The notes under the pieces were generated by a model that was not told the origin of the DNA, made no database searches, and saw nothing but the letters and a program-made list of their open reading frames with translations. Shown here one piece after another: positions 16,001 to 24,969 of a stretch of 64,000 nt of DNA. Position 1 is the first letter of the stretch. The number at the start of each line of letters is the position of its first letter. The position numbers and the translations under genes are program-made. This DNA is from JAHFUA01 sp963733935 (GTDB lineage Bacteria; Acidobacteriota; Terriglobia; Terriglobales; Acidobacteriaceae), in NCBI GenBank assembly GCA_963733935.1, contig CAVTEQ010000004.1, positions 17,646 to 81,645 of the forward strand, written 5' to 3'.

Positions 16001-18363
16001 CCGTGACGTTGAACAGCGCCAACGTGACCGCGGTCAATTTCAGCACGGTCATGTACAGCATATCCGGCACGATCAGCGGCGCGGGCGGCGCGGGCGCAAC
16101 GGTAAGCCTGGCGGGCGCGTCCACAGCTTCTGTCACGGCGGACGCCGCGGGCAACTTCAGCTTCAGCGGTCTGCTCAACGGGGCGTACACGGTGACACCG
16201 AGCAAGGCAGGGTTCGCATTTGCTCCTGCAAGCCTGCCGGCGACGGTCAACAACTCGAACGTCGCCGCGATGAACTTCAGCACGGTGACCTACAGCATTT
16301 CGGGCACGATCAGCGGTGCGGGCGGGAGCGCCGCTACGGTGAATCTGACCGGAGCTGCAACCGCATCCGTCACGGCGGATGCCTCCGGGAACTACAGCTT
16401 CAGCGGCCTGCAGAATGGGTTGTACACGATCACTCCCGTCAAAACCGGATTTGCCTTCACTCCTGCGAGTCAGCCGGCGACCGTCAGCAGCGCCAATGTA
16501 ACCGGGGTGAACTTCGGCACGTTCAGCTATAGCATCTCGGGCACAATCAGCGGTGCGGGCGGCAGTGGCGCGACCGTGAAATTGACGGGGGCCTCCACCG
16601 CAACCGTGACCGCGGACACCTCCGGCAACTACAGCTTTACCGGCTTGCAGAGCGGGTCGTACACGGTCAAGCCCAGCAATTCAGGGTTTAGTTTCACTCC
16701 CGCGAGCCAGGCAGCGACGGTCAACAACGCCAATGTGACGGGGGTGAACTTTGCCACCGTTACCTACAGCATCTCCGGCACGATCAGCGGCGCAGGCGGC
16801 AGCGGCGCAACCGTGAATCTGACTGGGGCTTCTACCGCGTCGACGACCGCGGACAGCAGCGGCAATTACAGCTTCAGCGGCTTGCAGAACGGCGCCTACA
16901 CGGTCGCGCCCAACAAATCCGGCTTCAGCTTTAGTCCAACCCAAAAGAACGTAACGCTAAGCGGCAGCAACGCCAGCGGCGTGAACTTCAACACGGTCAC
17001 CTACAGCATCTCCGGCACGGTGAGCGGCGCGGGCTGCGGCGGCGCCACCGTAAGCCTTACGGGAACTTCCACCGCAACGGCGACAACCGACTCTTCCGGC
17101 AACTACAGCTTTAGCGGTCTGCAGAATGGTTCCTACACGGTAACGCCCAACAAGAGCGGCTTTAACTTCAGTCCGACAAGCCAGTCGGTCACGTTGAACG
17201 GAGCCAGCGCGAGCGGCGTCAGCTTCATAACGCTCACTTACACCATTTCCGGCAAGGTCACGGGCGGCACGGGTGTGACGGTCAGCTTGAGCGGTTCGGC
17301 CACCGCAACTACCACGACGGATTCTTCCGGCAAGTTCTCGTTCGCCAATCTGAATGCCGGTTCCTACACGGTAACGCCGTCGATGTCCGGCTTCACCTTC
17401 AGCCCGGCCAGCCACTCCGTAACCGTGAGCACCGCCAATGTGACCGGCGTCAACTTCACCGTGCTCAGCTACAGCATCAACGGCACCATCGGCGGCAGCG
17501 GCGGAAACGGCGCCTGGGTGACGTTGAGTGGCAGCGCCAGCGCCACGGTCATCGCGGACGACGACGGCAACTATTCCTTCACCGGCCTTCCCAACGGGTC
17601 GTACACCATCACGCCCAGCAATTCGAGCTATTACTTCACGCCGGCGAGCGCGGCGGTCGCGGTGAACGGCGGCAGCGTCAGCGCGGTAAACTTCGCCTCC
17701 GCCGGGCAGCTAGCCATCGACAAGGTGGTCTCGGTCGACAACTCTTCCTATCTCGCCACCATGACCTCGCCCACCTTCAGCCTGGGCTACACGAATGAGT
17801 TATTGCTGGCCTTCATCTCGACGGATGCGGCGACTGCGCCGATGGCGGTCACAAACGTCACCAGCTCCGACGGAATACTGAAGTGGTCGCGGGTGCAGCG
17901 GACCAACACGCAAATGGGCACGTCGGAAATCTGGGCCACGCTCGTACCCTACACCTTGAGCAATATTTCGGTGAGCGCGACCCTGCCGCAGAGCGTGGCC
18001 TATTCGATGACGGTAGTCACGTTCACCGGAGTTGACGCTTCGAGCGGGAACTTCTCCTCCGCGATCGGTGCAACCGCCGGCAACAACGCAAATCCCGGCG
18101 CACCCACCGCTTCTTTGACCACCACTCGCAACAATTCCTGGGTCTTTGGTGTGGGCAACGACTGGAACTCTGCTACCGCCCGGACGCTCGACGACGGTCA
18201 GACGATGGTTCACCAGTTCCTTGCCTCCCGGGGCGACACGTTCTGGGTGCAGAGCCAGACCAGCACCACGCCTCTGGCCGGCACAGTGGTGACGATCGAC
18301 GACACCGCGCCGACCGGTGATCTCTTCAACCTGAGCATCTGCGAGATCCTGCCTGCGCAGTAA
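13042..18363 (+). CDS. Secreted giant protein with 17 carboxypeptidase-regulatory-like repeats
   Basis: 1773 residues from ATG 13042, chosen because MKKIFLGLELLLLVFLPTLL is a typical signal peptide; the frame is open further upstream to about 12940. Residues ~25-205 are a Cys-containing non-repeat domain (MVSCCSCRVTPNELV). Residues ~211-1553 are 17 tandem ~82-residue beta-sandwich repeats. Each contains SISGTISGAGG, ADASGNYSF, LQNGSYTVTPSKAGF and INFSTVTY motifs. Residues ~1554-1773 form a distinct C-terminal domain (LAIDKVVSVDNSS to LSICEILPAQ) without a visible anchor. It is probably an extracellular or adhesion protein. Notably intact despite its repetitive DNA. Confidence 0.85.
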   Translation: MKKIFLGLELLLLVFLPTLLLADDPPAQTFLVDRYSNNAGPGTPMDQILRLINVGVDGTPLTTPVGDVCANIYVFDANQEMVSCCSCRVTPNELVTASVANQLTGNPLTSVSPIAGVIKIVPTVAGSGVCSPTAPSGASDATLLSGSSTHVEVSGPLSYITETHIPVAPLGPDEASFLFNACFYVKYLGSGAGRGSCTCTGSNVNGGTTTFSISGTISGPGGNGASVNLTGTATATVTADASGNYIFPGLGPGSYTVTPSKAGFTYSPASASAVITTVNSTNVTGLNFSTVAYGISGTISGAGGSAATLNLTGTSSASATADASGNYSFSGLPNGSYTVTPSKAGFTFNPASQQAAINNANVAGVNFASGVSYSISGTISGVGGSGATVSLTGASTATVTADAAGNYSFTGLQNGSYNVTPSQAGFTFTPASQPATINNASVTGMNFGTVTFSISGAISGAGGSGASVILTGPSTAVVTADAAGNFSFIGLQNGFYTVTPSKAGFAFTPASQPATVNGLSVAAINFSTVTYSISGTISGAGGSGATVNLTGASTATVTADAAGNYSFPGLQNGSYTVTASKAGFTFTPAGQPVTINNASVTAMNFSTVTYSISGTISGAGGNAATVTLSGGASAVVTADASGNYTFPGLTNGAYVVTPSQPGFSFSPANQSVTVSSANVTSVSFSTVTYSISGTISGAGGSGATVNLTGAATATVTADAAGNYSFTGLQNGSYTVTPSKAGFAFTPASQPVTVNNASVTGMNFSIVTYSISGTISGAGGTGATVNLTGASAATVTADAGGNYSFTGLQNGSYTVTPSKAGFSFTPASQPATVSSSNLTGINFGTVTYSISGTISGAGGPSATVNLTGAATASVTADPAGNYSFTVVQNGSYTITPVKAGFSFSPASQPATVNNANVTAMNFATVTYSISGTIGGAGGNGATMVLSGAASAATTADGSGNYTFSGLTNGSYVVTPSHAGFNFSPASQSVTLNSANVTAVNFSTVMYSISGTISGAGGAGATVSLAGASTASVTADAAGNFSFSGLLNGAYTVTPSKAGFAFAPASLPATVNNSNVAAMNFSTVTYSISGTISGAGGSAATVNLTGAATASVTADASGNYSFSGLQNGLYTITPVKTGFAFTPASQPATVSSANVTGVNFGTFSYSISGTISGAGGSGATVKLTGASTATVTADTSGNYSFTGLQSGSYTVKPSNSGFSFTPASQAATVNNANVTGVNFATVTYSISGTISGAGGSGATVNLTGASTASTTADSSGNYSFSGLQNGAYTVAPNKSGFSFSPTQKNVTLSGSNASGVNFNTVTYSISGTVSGAGCGGATVSLTGTSTATATTDSSGNYSFSGLQNGSYTVTPNKSGFNFSPTSQSVTLNGASASGVSFITLTYTISGKVTGGTGVTVSLSGSATATTTTDSSGKFSFANLNAGSYTVTPSMSGFTFSPASHSVTVSTANVTGVNFTVLSYSINGTIGGSGGNGAWVTLSGSASATVIADDDGNYSFTGLPNGSYTITPSNSSYYFTPASAAVAVNGGSVSAVNFASAGQLAIDKVVSVDNSSYLATMTSPTFSLGYTNELLLAFISTDAATAPMAVTNVTSSDGILKWSRVQRTNTQMGTSEIWATLVPYTLSNISVSATLPQSVAYSMTVVTFTGVDASSGNFSSAIGATAGNNANPGAPTASLTTTRNNSWVFGVGNDWNSATARTLDDGQTMVHQFLASRGDTFWVQSQTSTTPLAGTVVTIDDTAPTGDLFNLSICEILPAQ
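13672..17700 (+). repeat. 17 tandem ~246-bp coding repeats
   Basis: Counted by the SISG motif at the start of each unit. Neighbouring units are similar in DNA as well as protein, with units 16 and 17 the most diverged. Phase is strictly kept at multiples of three. Direct repeats of this length are prone to recombination or assembly collapse, so copy number is uncertain. Confidence 0.8.
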
Positions 18364-18388
18364 GACTGCGGTTGCCAGCGATCGGGGA

Positions 18389-19162
18389 TCACGCCAAGCC
18401 GAAAAGTCCTTGTAGCTGGTGGCGGTGAGTGCGGCTGAGTTTGAGCTCGGTGCCGTCGCGCAGAACCAGACGATACTCGCCATTGTCCAGCGCGTGCATC
18501 TCGCCGATCCGCTCGGTGTTCACGAGGGTGGAGCGATGGATACGGGCGAAGCCTTTGGCCTGGAGCTTTCGTTCCATCTCCGCGATGGTTTCGCGCAGCA
18601 GCCATGATTTCTTGCCGCTGTGAAGGGTCACATAATCGCCGGCGGCTTCCACCCAGTCGATGTCCGAGGTTTTCACGAATACAACGCGGCCCGCAGACCG
18701 CACCACGATGCGCTCGGCCTGTCGGGTGGCCGGGCTGCCAGAACCAATTTCACCGAGAACCGATGCCAGACGCTGTCCGAGTTCGCGGTCTCGATCGCGC
18801 GTCAGGGCCTCACGAGCGCGCTGGAACGCAAGCTCGAAGCGCTCGTCGTCAATCGGCTTGAGCAGGTAGTCGAGGGCGTTCACCTCAAAGGCTTGAATGG
18901 CGTACTTGTCGTGAGCAGTCACGAAGATGACGTACGGAAAGGCCTCCCACCCTACGTTCTCGATCACGTCGAAGCCGGTCTTGCCCGGCATCTGCACGTC
19001 GAGAAAAACCAGGTCGGGAGTATGGCGCCGGATGGCGTCAATCGCCTGCCGGCCGTTGACACATTGCGCGACGACCTCGACCTCCGAGTGACGCTGGAGC
19101 CGAGCGAGAATCCCCCGGCGCGCCAGCTCTTCATCGTCGACGATCGCAACCCGGAGGCTCAA
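18389..19162 (-). CDS. LytTR-family response regulator
   Basis: 257 residues. Residues 1-120 are a receiver domain with acidic pocket DDEE, phospho-acceptor Asp in LVFLDVQMPG, Thr in IFVTAHD and Lys in YLLKPI. Residues ~150-255 are a LytTR DNA-binding domain (VVFVKTSDIDWVEAAGDYV, FARIHRSTLVNTERIGEM). The start overlaps the stop of the upstream kinase by 4 bp (ATGA), which is typical of a co-translated two-component pair. It ends 25 bp from the convergent giant repeat protein gene. Confidence 0.92.
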   Translation of the reverse strand: MSLRVAIVDDEELARRGILARLQRHSEVEVVAQCVNGRQAIDAIRRHTPDLVFLDVQMPGKTGFDVIENVGWEAFPYVIFVTAHDKYAIQAFEVNALDYLLKPIDDERFELAFQRAREALTRDRDRELGQRLASVLGEIGSGSPATRQAERIVVRSAGRVVFVKTSDIDWVEAAGDYVTLHSGKKSWLLRETIAEMERKLQAKGFARIHRSTLVNTERIGEMHALDNGEYRLVLRDGTELKLSRTHRHQLQGLFGLA

Positions 19163-20298
19163 GCGGGACCTCCTGAGTCGCTACTTTTCGGAGCTGCCGT
19201 CGCTGCCTGGCGAAATGGAAGTTGGATCGCGACTTCCAGGCCTCCTGCCGAGGAAGGACCCAGCGAGAGCCGTGCGGCATCACCGTACAATTCCTGCAAG
19301 CGGGTCACCGTGTTGCTGAGGCCGACTCCGCGAGCAGACAGGCGGTCCTTGGCGGCGCCGCGTCCGTTGTCCGCGACGGAAAGCCGGAGTGTGCCGTTGT
19401 TTCGCACCGCCGTCACTGAAACAGCGCCTCCCTCCTCCAGCGTGAGCACTCCGTGTTTGACGGCGTTCTCCACCAAAGGTTGCAGCACCAGCGCCGGCAC
19501 CATGCCGCTCATCGCCTCAGGCTCGGCATCGATGGTTACGCGCAGGCGCGATCCAAAACGAATCTGCTCGATTTCCAGGTAGCGGCGGACGAACTCCAGC
19601 TCCTCGGCCAGCGCGATTTCCGGCTTATCGGTGGTGTCGAGCGTCAATCGAAGGAACTCGCTCAGGCGGGTGATCATGCGCGCGGCGTCGGCGCTGTTGC
19701 CGTCGACGACCAGAGTCGAAATCGCGTTCAGGGTATTGAACAGGAAATGAGGCTCGAGCTGCGACCGCAAAGCGCGCAGACGCGCCGCTTGCGCCATGGC
19801 TTCGGCTTTGATGGCACGCTCGCGCTGCTCCTCGAGTTCCATCCAACTGTTGATGGCGAGATAGAGCAAGGACCACGCCAGCAGGACAAAACCGTCATAA
19901 AGAAGAGTGCCCAGCGGAATGGATACCAGGCGCACCGAAGTACCGCCCATCATCCTTGCGCTGTAGTAAGCCTGGAACAGCAAGGTGTGAATCTCGCGCC
20001 AGAGCGCAGCGCCGGCAAAGGAAACGGCCAGCAGCAGGGCGATGGTGATGATGGGACTGCGCGACATCTTGCGCAATTTGCGAAACAGCGCTCGGAAGCA
20101 GAGCGTTAGCCCCAGGCCGGTCGCGACCAGTAAAGACTTGTTGACCAGTGCGTCGCGAGGGGACATAAAGTCCAGTCCCCAGGTGAACATGGCCGCGCCG
20201 AACGCAATCCAACCGCCGCCTTGCAGAATCCAGAAGAGCCGGGTGCGGTCGACCCGCTGGCTGTGAGTAGAAGAGCTGGGAGCAGAAAAAAGAGGCAT
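19159..20298 (-). CDS. LytS/AlgZ-type sensor histidine kinase
   Basis: 379 residues. Four N-terminal hydrophobic segments (residues ~25-165) form the membrane sensor. Then comes a His_kinase domain with the signature LRSQLEPHFLFNTLNAIS (phospho-acceptor His in EPHFLFN). An HATPase_c domain follows, with N-box LVENAVKHG and G-box DNGRG. It is the membrane partner of the LytTR regulator that follows with a 4-bp overlap. The signal is unknown; LytS-type systems often respond to wall or metabolite cues. Confidence 0.92.
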   Translation of the reverse strand: MPLFSAPSSSTHSQRVDRTRLFWILQGGGWIAFGAAMFTWGLDFMSPRDALVNKSLLVATGLGLTLCFRALFRKLRKMSRSPIITIALLLAVSFAGAALWREIHTLLFQAYYSARMMGGTSVRLVSIPLGTLLYDGFVLLAWSLLYLAINSWMELEEQRERAIKAEAMAQAARLRALRSQLEPHFLFNTLNAISTLVVDGNSADAARMITRLSEFLRLTLDTTDKPEIALAEELEFVRRYLEIEQIRFGSRLRVTIDAEPEAMSGMVPALVLQPLVENAVKHGVLTLEEGGAVSVTAVRNNGTLRLSVADNGRGAAKDRLSARGVGLSNTVTRLQELYGDAARLSLGPSSAGGLEVAIQLPFRQAATAAPKSSDSGGPA

Positions 20299-20401
20299 TT
20301 TCAGTCGCCGTCAGAGCTTCGAAGGTACCCCATGCTGAGTTTGGACACGAATCCGCATAATTAGACGGTTCGACGGGCAAGAGGTTACAGCCCTTTTTCC
20401 C

Positions 20402-22613
20402 TCAGCTCTTGGAGGAAGTCGGGAGTTGTCCTATCGGCAGGGTTCGGATGCGGCGTCCGGTGGCGGCGAAGATCGCGTTGCACACAGCCGGGGCCACTAC
20501 CGGCACCACCGGTTCCCCGACCCCGGTCGGCTCTTCCCGGCTGGTTACGACGTGCACGTGGATCTCCGGCGCCTCGTTCATCCGCAGCATGTCATAGTCA
20601 TCAAAGTTGGCCTGCTCGACGCCACCATTCTTGATGGTGATTGGTCCTTTCAGCGCGGCCGTCAGTCCATAGATCACTGCGCTCTCGGCTTGCATGCGGA
20701 CACCTAATGGGTTGATCGGCTGCCCACAATCCACTGCCACAAATGCACGCTCGACTCGCGGGGCTCCGTTTCGGACGGCCACTTGCGCCACCATGGCAAC
20801 GTACGTCCGATAGGAATAGAAGGCGGCCACCCCGAGTGCGCTGCCCTTGGCGGGCTTGCCCCATCCCGCCTGCGAAGTGGCCAGCAGCAAAACGTTCTTT
20901 AGCCGATCCGTCTCCAGCGGTTTGCCGGTGCCAAGAAACGCGGGATACGGAACCTTCCTCGACTCGCCCATCAAGCGCAGCCGAAACTGCACGGGATCTT
21001 CACCGGCGGCGTGAGCCAGTTCATCGATAAAGCTCTCGACTACGAAGCCGCTGCTGGATTCCTCGACCGATCGCCACCACGTGCGTGGCACCCCCGATTT
21101 GGCGAGCGCATATTCAATGCGGTAGTTGGGAGTGGCGTAAGGAATGTATCCCGCCCCGCCGATTTCGGTTGCTTCAGGTTTTCCTCTATCCGGCTCAAGA
21201 AAGGCGCTGATTGACGGTGAGGAGATGAAGTGTTTCCAGGCGAGCAGGTCGTGCTTGTCGTCGAGCGCCGCGGCGAGTTTGTGAAAGCTGGCCGGCCGGT
21301 AGAAACCGTGCTGCATGTCGTCTTCGCGCGACCACAGCACCTGGACCGGCCTCATCAGGGCTTTTGAGACTTGCGCGGCTTCGGCGACGTAATCGGCCAT
21401 GCTGCGCCGTCCGAAGCCTCCGCCCATGAATGTAGTGTGGACGATCACCCTCTCCGCGGGAAGGCCGGCGATTTTGGCGATGGTATCGCGCGCGTCCGCC
21501 GAGTCCTGGGTCGGCACCCACGCCTCCGCACCATCCTGCCGAACGTGGACGGTGCAGTTCATCGGCTCCATGGTGGCGTGGGCGGCGAATGGTAGCTCGT
21601 ACACGGCTTGGAGTGTTTGCTTGCTGGCGTGCAGGACCGTGTCGGCGTCGCCATCATTCCGCACGACCGGGGCGGGCTTCTGTGCCAGCTCGCGAAACTG
21701 CTGCCGCAGCGTCTCGGTGCTCTCGTTCGCATTCGGACCCGGGTCCCACTGGACCTTGAGCGCCTCGCGGCCTTTCAACGCTGCCCACGAGGAATTGGCG
21801 ACCACAGCTACTCCGCCCTGAGTGAAGTACGCGGACAGAGGTTCGATGGGGACGACGCTCTGCACGCCGGGAACCAGCTTGGCTTGGGACGAATCCGAAC
21901 TCACGACCTTGCCGCCGAACGACTTCGGTCTGGCGACGACCGCGAACAGCAGTCCTTCCACACGCGAATCGATGCCATAGCGTGCGGCCCCAGTCACCTT
22001 TGCGGCGCAGTCCACCCGATGGGTATCGCGTCCGACGATGGTGAAAGCATCTGCGCTCTTCAGGGGCACTTGGTCGAAATCGGGTATGGGCAACTTGGAG
22101 GCCGCGTCCGCCAGTTCGGCGTAGGTCAGCCGTCTCTGCGTCGGAGGGTGCATCACCACGCCGAGGCGAGTCGAGCACTCGCTTGCCGGCACGCTCCATG
22201 ATTGGGCGGCGGCGCCGATCAGCATTGCCCGCGCCGCAGCGCCCGCCTTGCGTAATGGCAGCCAGTATCGAAACGTGCTGGTGCTGCCGCCGGTGCCGTG
22301 TCGATAGAGATCGGGATTCGTTGGCGCCTGCTGCACTCTGACCGCCTTCCAGATCGACATCGAGCTCATCGGCAAGAATCATGGGCAGTGAGGTCATCAC
22401 GCCCTGCCCCATCTCAGACTTGGGCATCAGGATAGTGGTGCGGCCGTCGTTCGCGATGTGAATCCACGCGTTGAAAGGATTAGGCGCGGGCTTTGCAAAC
22501 GTCTGCTGAGCAAACGCTCCGCGTGGAAGATAGAAGCCGATCATCAGGCCGGCTGCGCCGGTGCCGGCCACTCTCATAAACTCACGCCGGCTCAAAGCCG
22601 TAGGACGGCTCAT
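20402..22613 (-). CDS. iorB: Molybdopterin-binding large subunit of an IorB-type aldehyde/isoquinoline oxidoreductase (frameshifted)
   Basis: Reconstructed as ~737 residues by joining two frames near 22345. A Tat signal starts the protein (SRREFMRVAGTGAAGLMIG). The xanthine-dehydrogenase-family molybdopterin domains follow, with VAGT-like N-terminal segments, TTFMGGGFGRRSMADYVAEA and the C-terminal QPINPLGVRMQAESAVIYGL and GVGEPVVPVVAPAVCNAI motifs. The break (DVDLE then AVRVQQAPTNPD) needs one G removed or one GC pair restored. It overlaps the 2Fe-2S subunit gene by 4 bp. The enzyme is likely a periplasmic molybdenum hydroxylase; the substrate cannot be told. Confidence 0.82.
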
Positions 22614-23098
22614 AATCCCCTCGCGGCTTCACGATGGCCGCGCATTTGCGATGCAGCTCGATGAATCGCCTGGCGAATTCGCCCATAGGTTCCACAGCGG
22701 CAGATGTTGCCGCTCATGGCTTCATCGATCTGCGCGTCGGTTGGACGAGGAGTCCGAGCGAGCAGCGCCGCAGCCGACATCAGTTGTCCCGATTGGCAGT
22801 ATCCGCACTGCGGGACGTCCAGCTCCAACCACGCGCGTTGCAACGGGTGGCTCGAGTCACGCGAGAGGCCTTCTATGGTCGTCACGCGTTTGCCGGCGAC
22901 GCTCGCCATCGGAGTGACGCATGATCGAGTGGCCTCTCCATCGAGGTGAACCGTACACGCGCCGCATAGGGCCATGCCGCAGCCAAACTTGGTTCCCGTG
23001 AGGTTCAGAACGTCACGCAACATCCAAAGCAAGGGCATCTGCGGATTTCCGTTGAACGACTGCGGAGTTCCGTTCAGAAGGAAGGTGATGGCTGCCAT
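22610..23098 (-). CDS. iorA: 2Fe-2S small subunit of an IorA-type molybdenum hydroxylase
   Basis: 162 residues, the usual size. The N-terminal plant-type ferredoxin domain has the cluster motif CGMALCGACTVHLDG, and a further Cys lies at RSCVTPM. The C-terminal [2Fe-2S]-binding helical domain has CGYCQSGQLMSAAALL and ICRCGTYGRIRQAI. It passes electrons from the molybdopterin subunit encoded directly downstream (ATGA overlap). No cytochrome subunit is seen next to it. Confidence 0.9.
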   Translation of the reverse strand: MAAITFLLNGTPQSFNGNPQMPLLWMLRDVLNLTGTKFGCGMALCGACTVHLDGEATRSCVTPMASVAGKRVTTIEGLSRDSSHPLQRAWLELDVPQCGYCQSGQLMSAAALLARTPRPTDAQIDEAMSGNICRCGTYGRIRQAIHRAASQMRGHREAARGL

Positions 23099-23305
23099 TG
23101 CAGGTCTCCTCGATTCTCGTCATCTGCCTGACGCAAACGCATCGAGCTGTGGGGAGTAAATCGTGCGAGGAGTGCAGTCGCAAAGGGTTTTCGACGAGAC
23201 GAAGTTGTGATGCGATGAAGCGCATTCCCTGTGCGACAAGCCGTTTCTTGCACCATCGATGGGGTCCGTAACTGTTTTTGATGTGCTAGATTTGTGATGG
23301 TCAGC

Positions 23306-23382
23306 GGGCGCGTAGCTCAAGCGGATAGAGCATCGGATTTCTAATCCGAGGGTTGCAGGTTCGATTCCTGCCGCGCCTACCA
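23306..23382 (+). tRNA. tRNA-Arg (anticodon TCT)
   Basis: 77-nt cloverleaf with encoded CCA. Acceptor stem GGGCGCG/CGCGCCT, D-arm GCTC..GAGC, anticodon stem TCGGA/TCCGA with loop TTTCTAA, T-arm GCAGG TTCGATT CCTGC, discriminator A. Its 3' half is duplicated at 25420-25465, marking it as an integration site. Confidence 0.95.
23337..23382 (+). repeat. attL-like copy: 3' end of tRNA-Arg
   Basis: 46 bp from the anticodon loop to the CCA end, identical to 25420-25465. The two copies diverge immediately on both sides. This is the classic arrangement left by a tyrosine recombinase integrating into a tRNA 3' end. Confidence 0.88.
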
Positions 23383-23391
23383 TGTTTTCAG

Positions 23392-24289
23392 TTACTTGCG
23401 CGGATTTTGCGAGCGTCGGATTTTTGACCGTAGCAGATCGTAACTAATCTCGAGCGCCGCTCTCATCTCTGGCAAGGCCACGATCGCATAGCGACGGAAA
23501 ATGGATTCCGTTGACCAGCCGTGTATCGCCAGGATGATCGATGTGGGAACGCCTGCAGCTCGCTTGTCACGCGCTGAGGTTCTACGCCAGTCGTGCAGAT
23601 GGGCATCGCTGACGCCAGCAGCCGTGCAGATCGCCGCCCACGCCTTACGAATTACGTGCTCTCGCGGGAAGAGATAGTCTGAGGCGGCGCGGCCTTCCAC
23701 GAGACGCGCCAGCATTGCGCGCAGCGAGTCAGGGAGCGGCACTTCCCGCGGTGTGCGCGTGTGCAGCAGCCCTGAGCCTCGCAACCTCATCGCTCGAGTA
23801 GAAGCGTTGGCGGGCGTTGTGCTCTGCTGGCAGTTCGAAGCGTAGGACAGGGACACGCGCAAGGTGACAGGCGCGCCGAAGCGTTTGCAGTTCACGGTTG
23901 ATCGTGGCCTGGGCGGCACCTTCCTTCACGCGCTGTGCGCGGTAGCGGTCAAGCAGCTCCGGTGTCAGGTCAACAGCGCGGACATGCTCGAACGTGGCAC
24001 GGAGGTGCAGGCGCCAACGAGCAGAGCAATCAGCGGACATCTTGTGACGGCCGCGCGGTCTGGTAGCGGACGCGGGCAAGCAAAACAAGGAAGGCCGCAC
24101 GCGCCCGATTCGCTCTAAGAAGCGGCACGGGCGTATGCGGCTCCCCTTCTTTCGTTGACAATGGCGAAAGGCAGGTGGATGATAACTCGGTCTCCCTTTT
24201 AACTTCGGCGTTAGGAGCCGTTGTGCGAATCCTATCGGTGTCTTACGACCAGACACTTTTAAATCTGCGCCGTCAGGTACTCGAATCAA
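23392..24289 (-). pseudogene. Tyrosine recombinase/phage-type integrase, internally deleted and frameshifted
   Basis: Two frames join near 23750. The upstream piece has a core-binding domain (LTPELLDRYRAQRVKEGAAQ, TINRELQTLRRACHLA; ATG at 24040, with open frame back to 24289). The downstream piece has the catalytic C-terminus: VPLPDSL, HLHDWRRTSA giving HxxR, then IHGWSTESIFRRYAIV giving the second His and the nucleophile Tyr. Between YSSDEVARLR and RTPREVPLP the ~60 residues that normally carry the first catalytic Arg are absent. Activity is therefore unlikely. It reads toward the tRNA it presumably used as attachment site. Confidence 0.8.
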
Positions 24290-24567
24290 AAGGGCACGCC
24301 GTCACATCGGCATGCGGCCTGAGGGACGCACTGCAACACTGCGACAGCGACACGCCTTTCGACCTGTTTATTCTTGGCCATTCCATCCCCCACGAAGAGA
24401 AAGAAGCCCTCCTCGAACGCTTCCGTGCCAACCGGCCCGCCGCGCCGGTAGTAGCTCTCAAACGGCTGGGAGAAGAATACGTGACTGGCGCAGACGCATT
24501 CATCGAGCCGAACCCAGACCAACTGCTCAAGGCGATAACCAAACTGATTTCAAGGGGCAGTTCCTAA
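24223..24567 (+). CDS. Receiver-like domain protein lacking the phospho-acceptor Asp
   Basis: 114 residues from GTG 24223, preceded at 6-7 nt by TAGGAG; the frame is open back to 24175. The fold pattern is that of a stand-alone CheY-like receiver: RILSVSYDQTLLNLRRQVLE, a DLFILGHSIP strand-loop, a VVAL strand and a C-terminal LLKAITKLI helix. Where receivers have Asp (DLVLLDxxMP), this protein has Gly in DLFILGHSIP, and the N-terminal acidic pair is reduced to a single Asp (SYDQ). Phosphorylation is therefore unlikely. It lies inside the tRNA-Arg element, divergent from the integrase. Confidence 0.65.
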   Translation: MRILSVSYDQTLLNLRRQVLESKGHAVTSACGLRDALQHCDSDTPFDLFILGHSIPHEEKEALLERFRANRPAAPVVALKRLGEEYVTGADAFIEPNPDQLLKAITKLISRGSS

Positions 24568-24661
24568 TCGCCAATGCTACGCAACTTTTCATGCAGCAAG
24601 AAAGGTACTCCCCTTCCCGCCGCTCCTTCGCCCTATAGTGTTCTGAAGGAGGAAAGCAGCA

Positions 24662-24892
24662 ATGGCTAAGCTAATCAAGGTTCTAAGCAAGGTTCTAGTA
24701 TGTGGGGTCGCGGCTGGTCTAGTAGTTGAAACCTTTCGGCACATCACCCAACCCGCGCTTCCAGAAGCTAACAAGCCCCACATCGAAACAAATGAGCAGG
24801 GTGAAGCCCAGAAGTTGTCTGAGTTTATGGCGGGTTACGACCTCACACAAAGTCCAATAGTCCGTCTTTCGGTTTCCCGGCGAAGGACGTGA
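24662..24892 (+). CDS. Small membrane-associated protein, unknown function
   Basis: 76 residues with an excellent ribosome site (GGAGG about 10 nt before ATG), which makes it credible despite its size. Residues ~8-25 form one hydrophobic helix (VLSKVLVCGVAAGLVVETF); the rest is polar. It is in the element, 94 bp after the receiver-like gene. I do not recognise a family. Confidence 0.5.
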   Translation: MAKLIKVLSKVLVCGVAAGLVVETFRHITQPALPEANKPHIETNEQGEAQKLSEFMAGYDLTQSPIVRLSVSRRRT

Positions 24893-24969
24893 CGTGACCA
24901 CCCAAAAACACAGACTACCGCGTCACTCGCCTATCAAGATTCGGCAGGGGTGCATCGCTCCCGTGCATT

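Noticed and set aside
13672..17700. CRISPR-like periodic repeats
   Set aside because: The period is ~246 bp, in frame, with no short conserved repeat plus unique spacer pattern and no cas gene nearby. They are coding repeats.
23120..23383. Minus-strand frame over tRNA-Arg starting with GAAGIEPATLGLEI-type sequence
   Set aside because: It is the antisense translation of the tRNA gene, a well-known false protein. The same happens at 25380-25625 over the attR copy.
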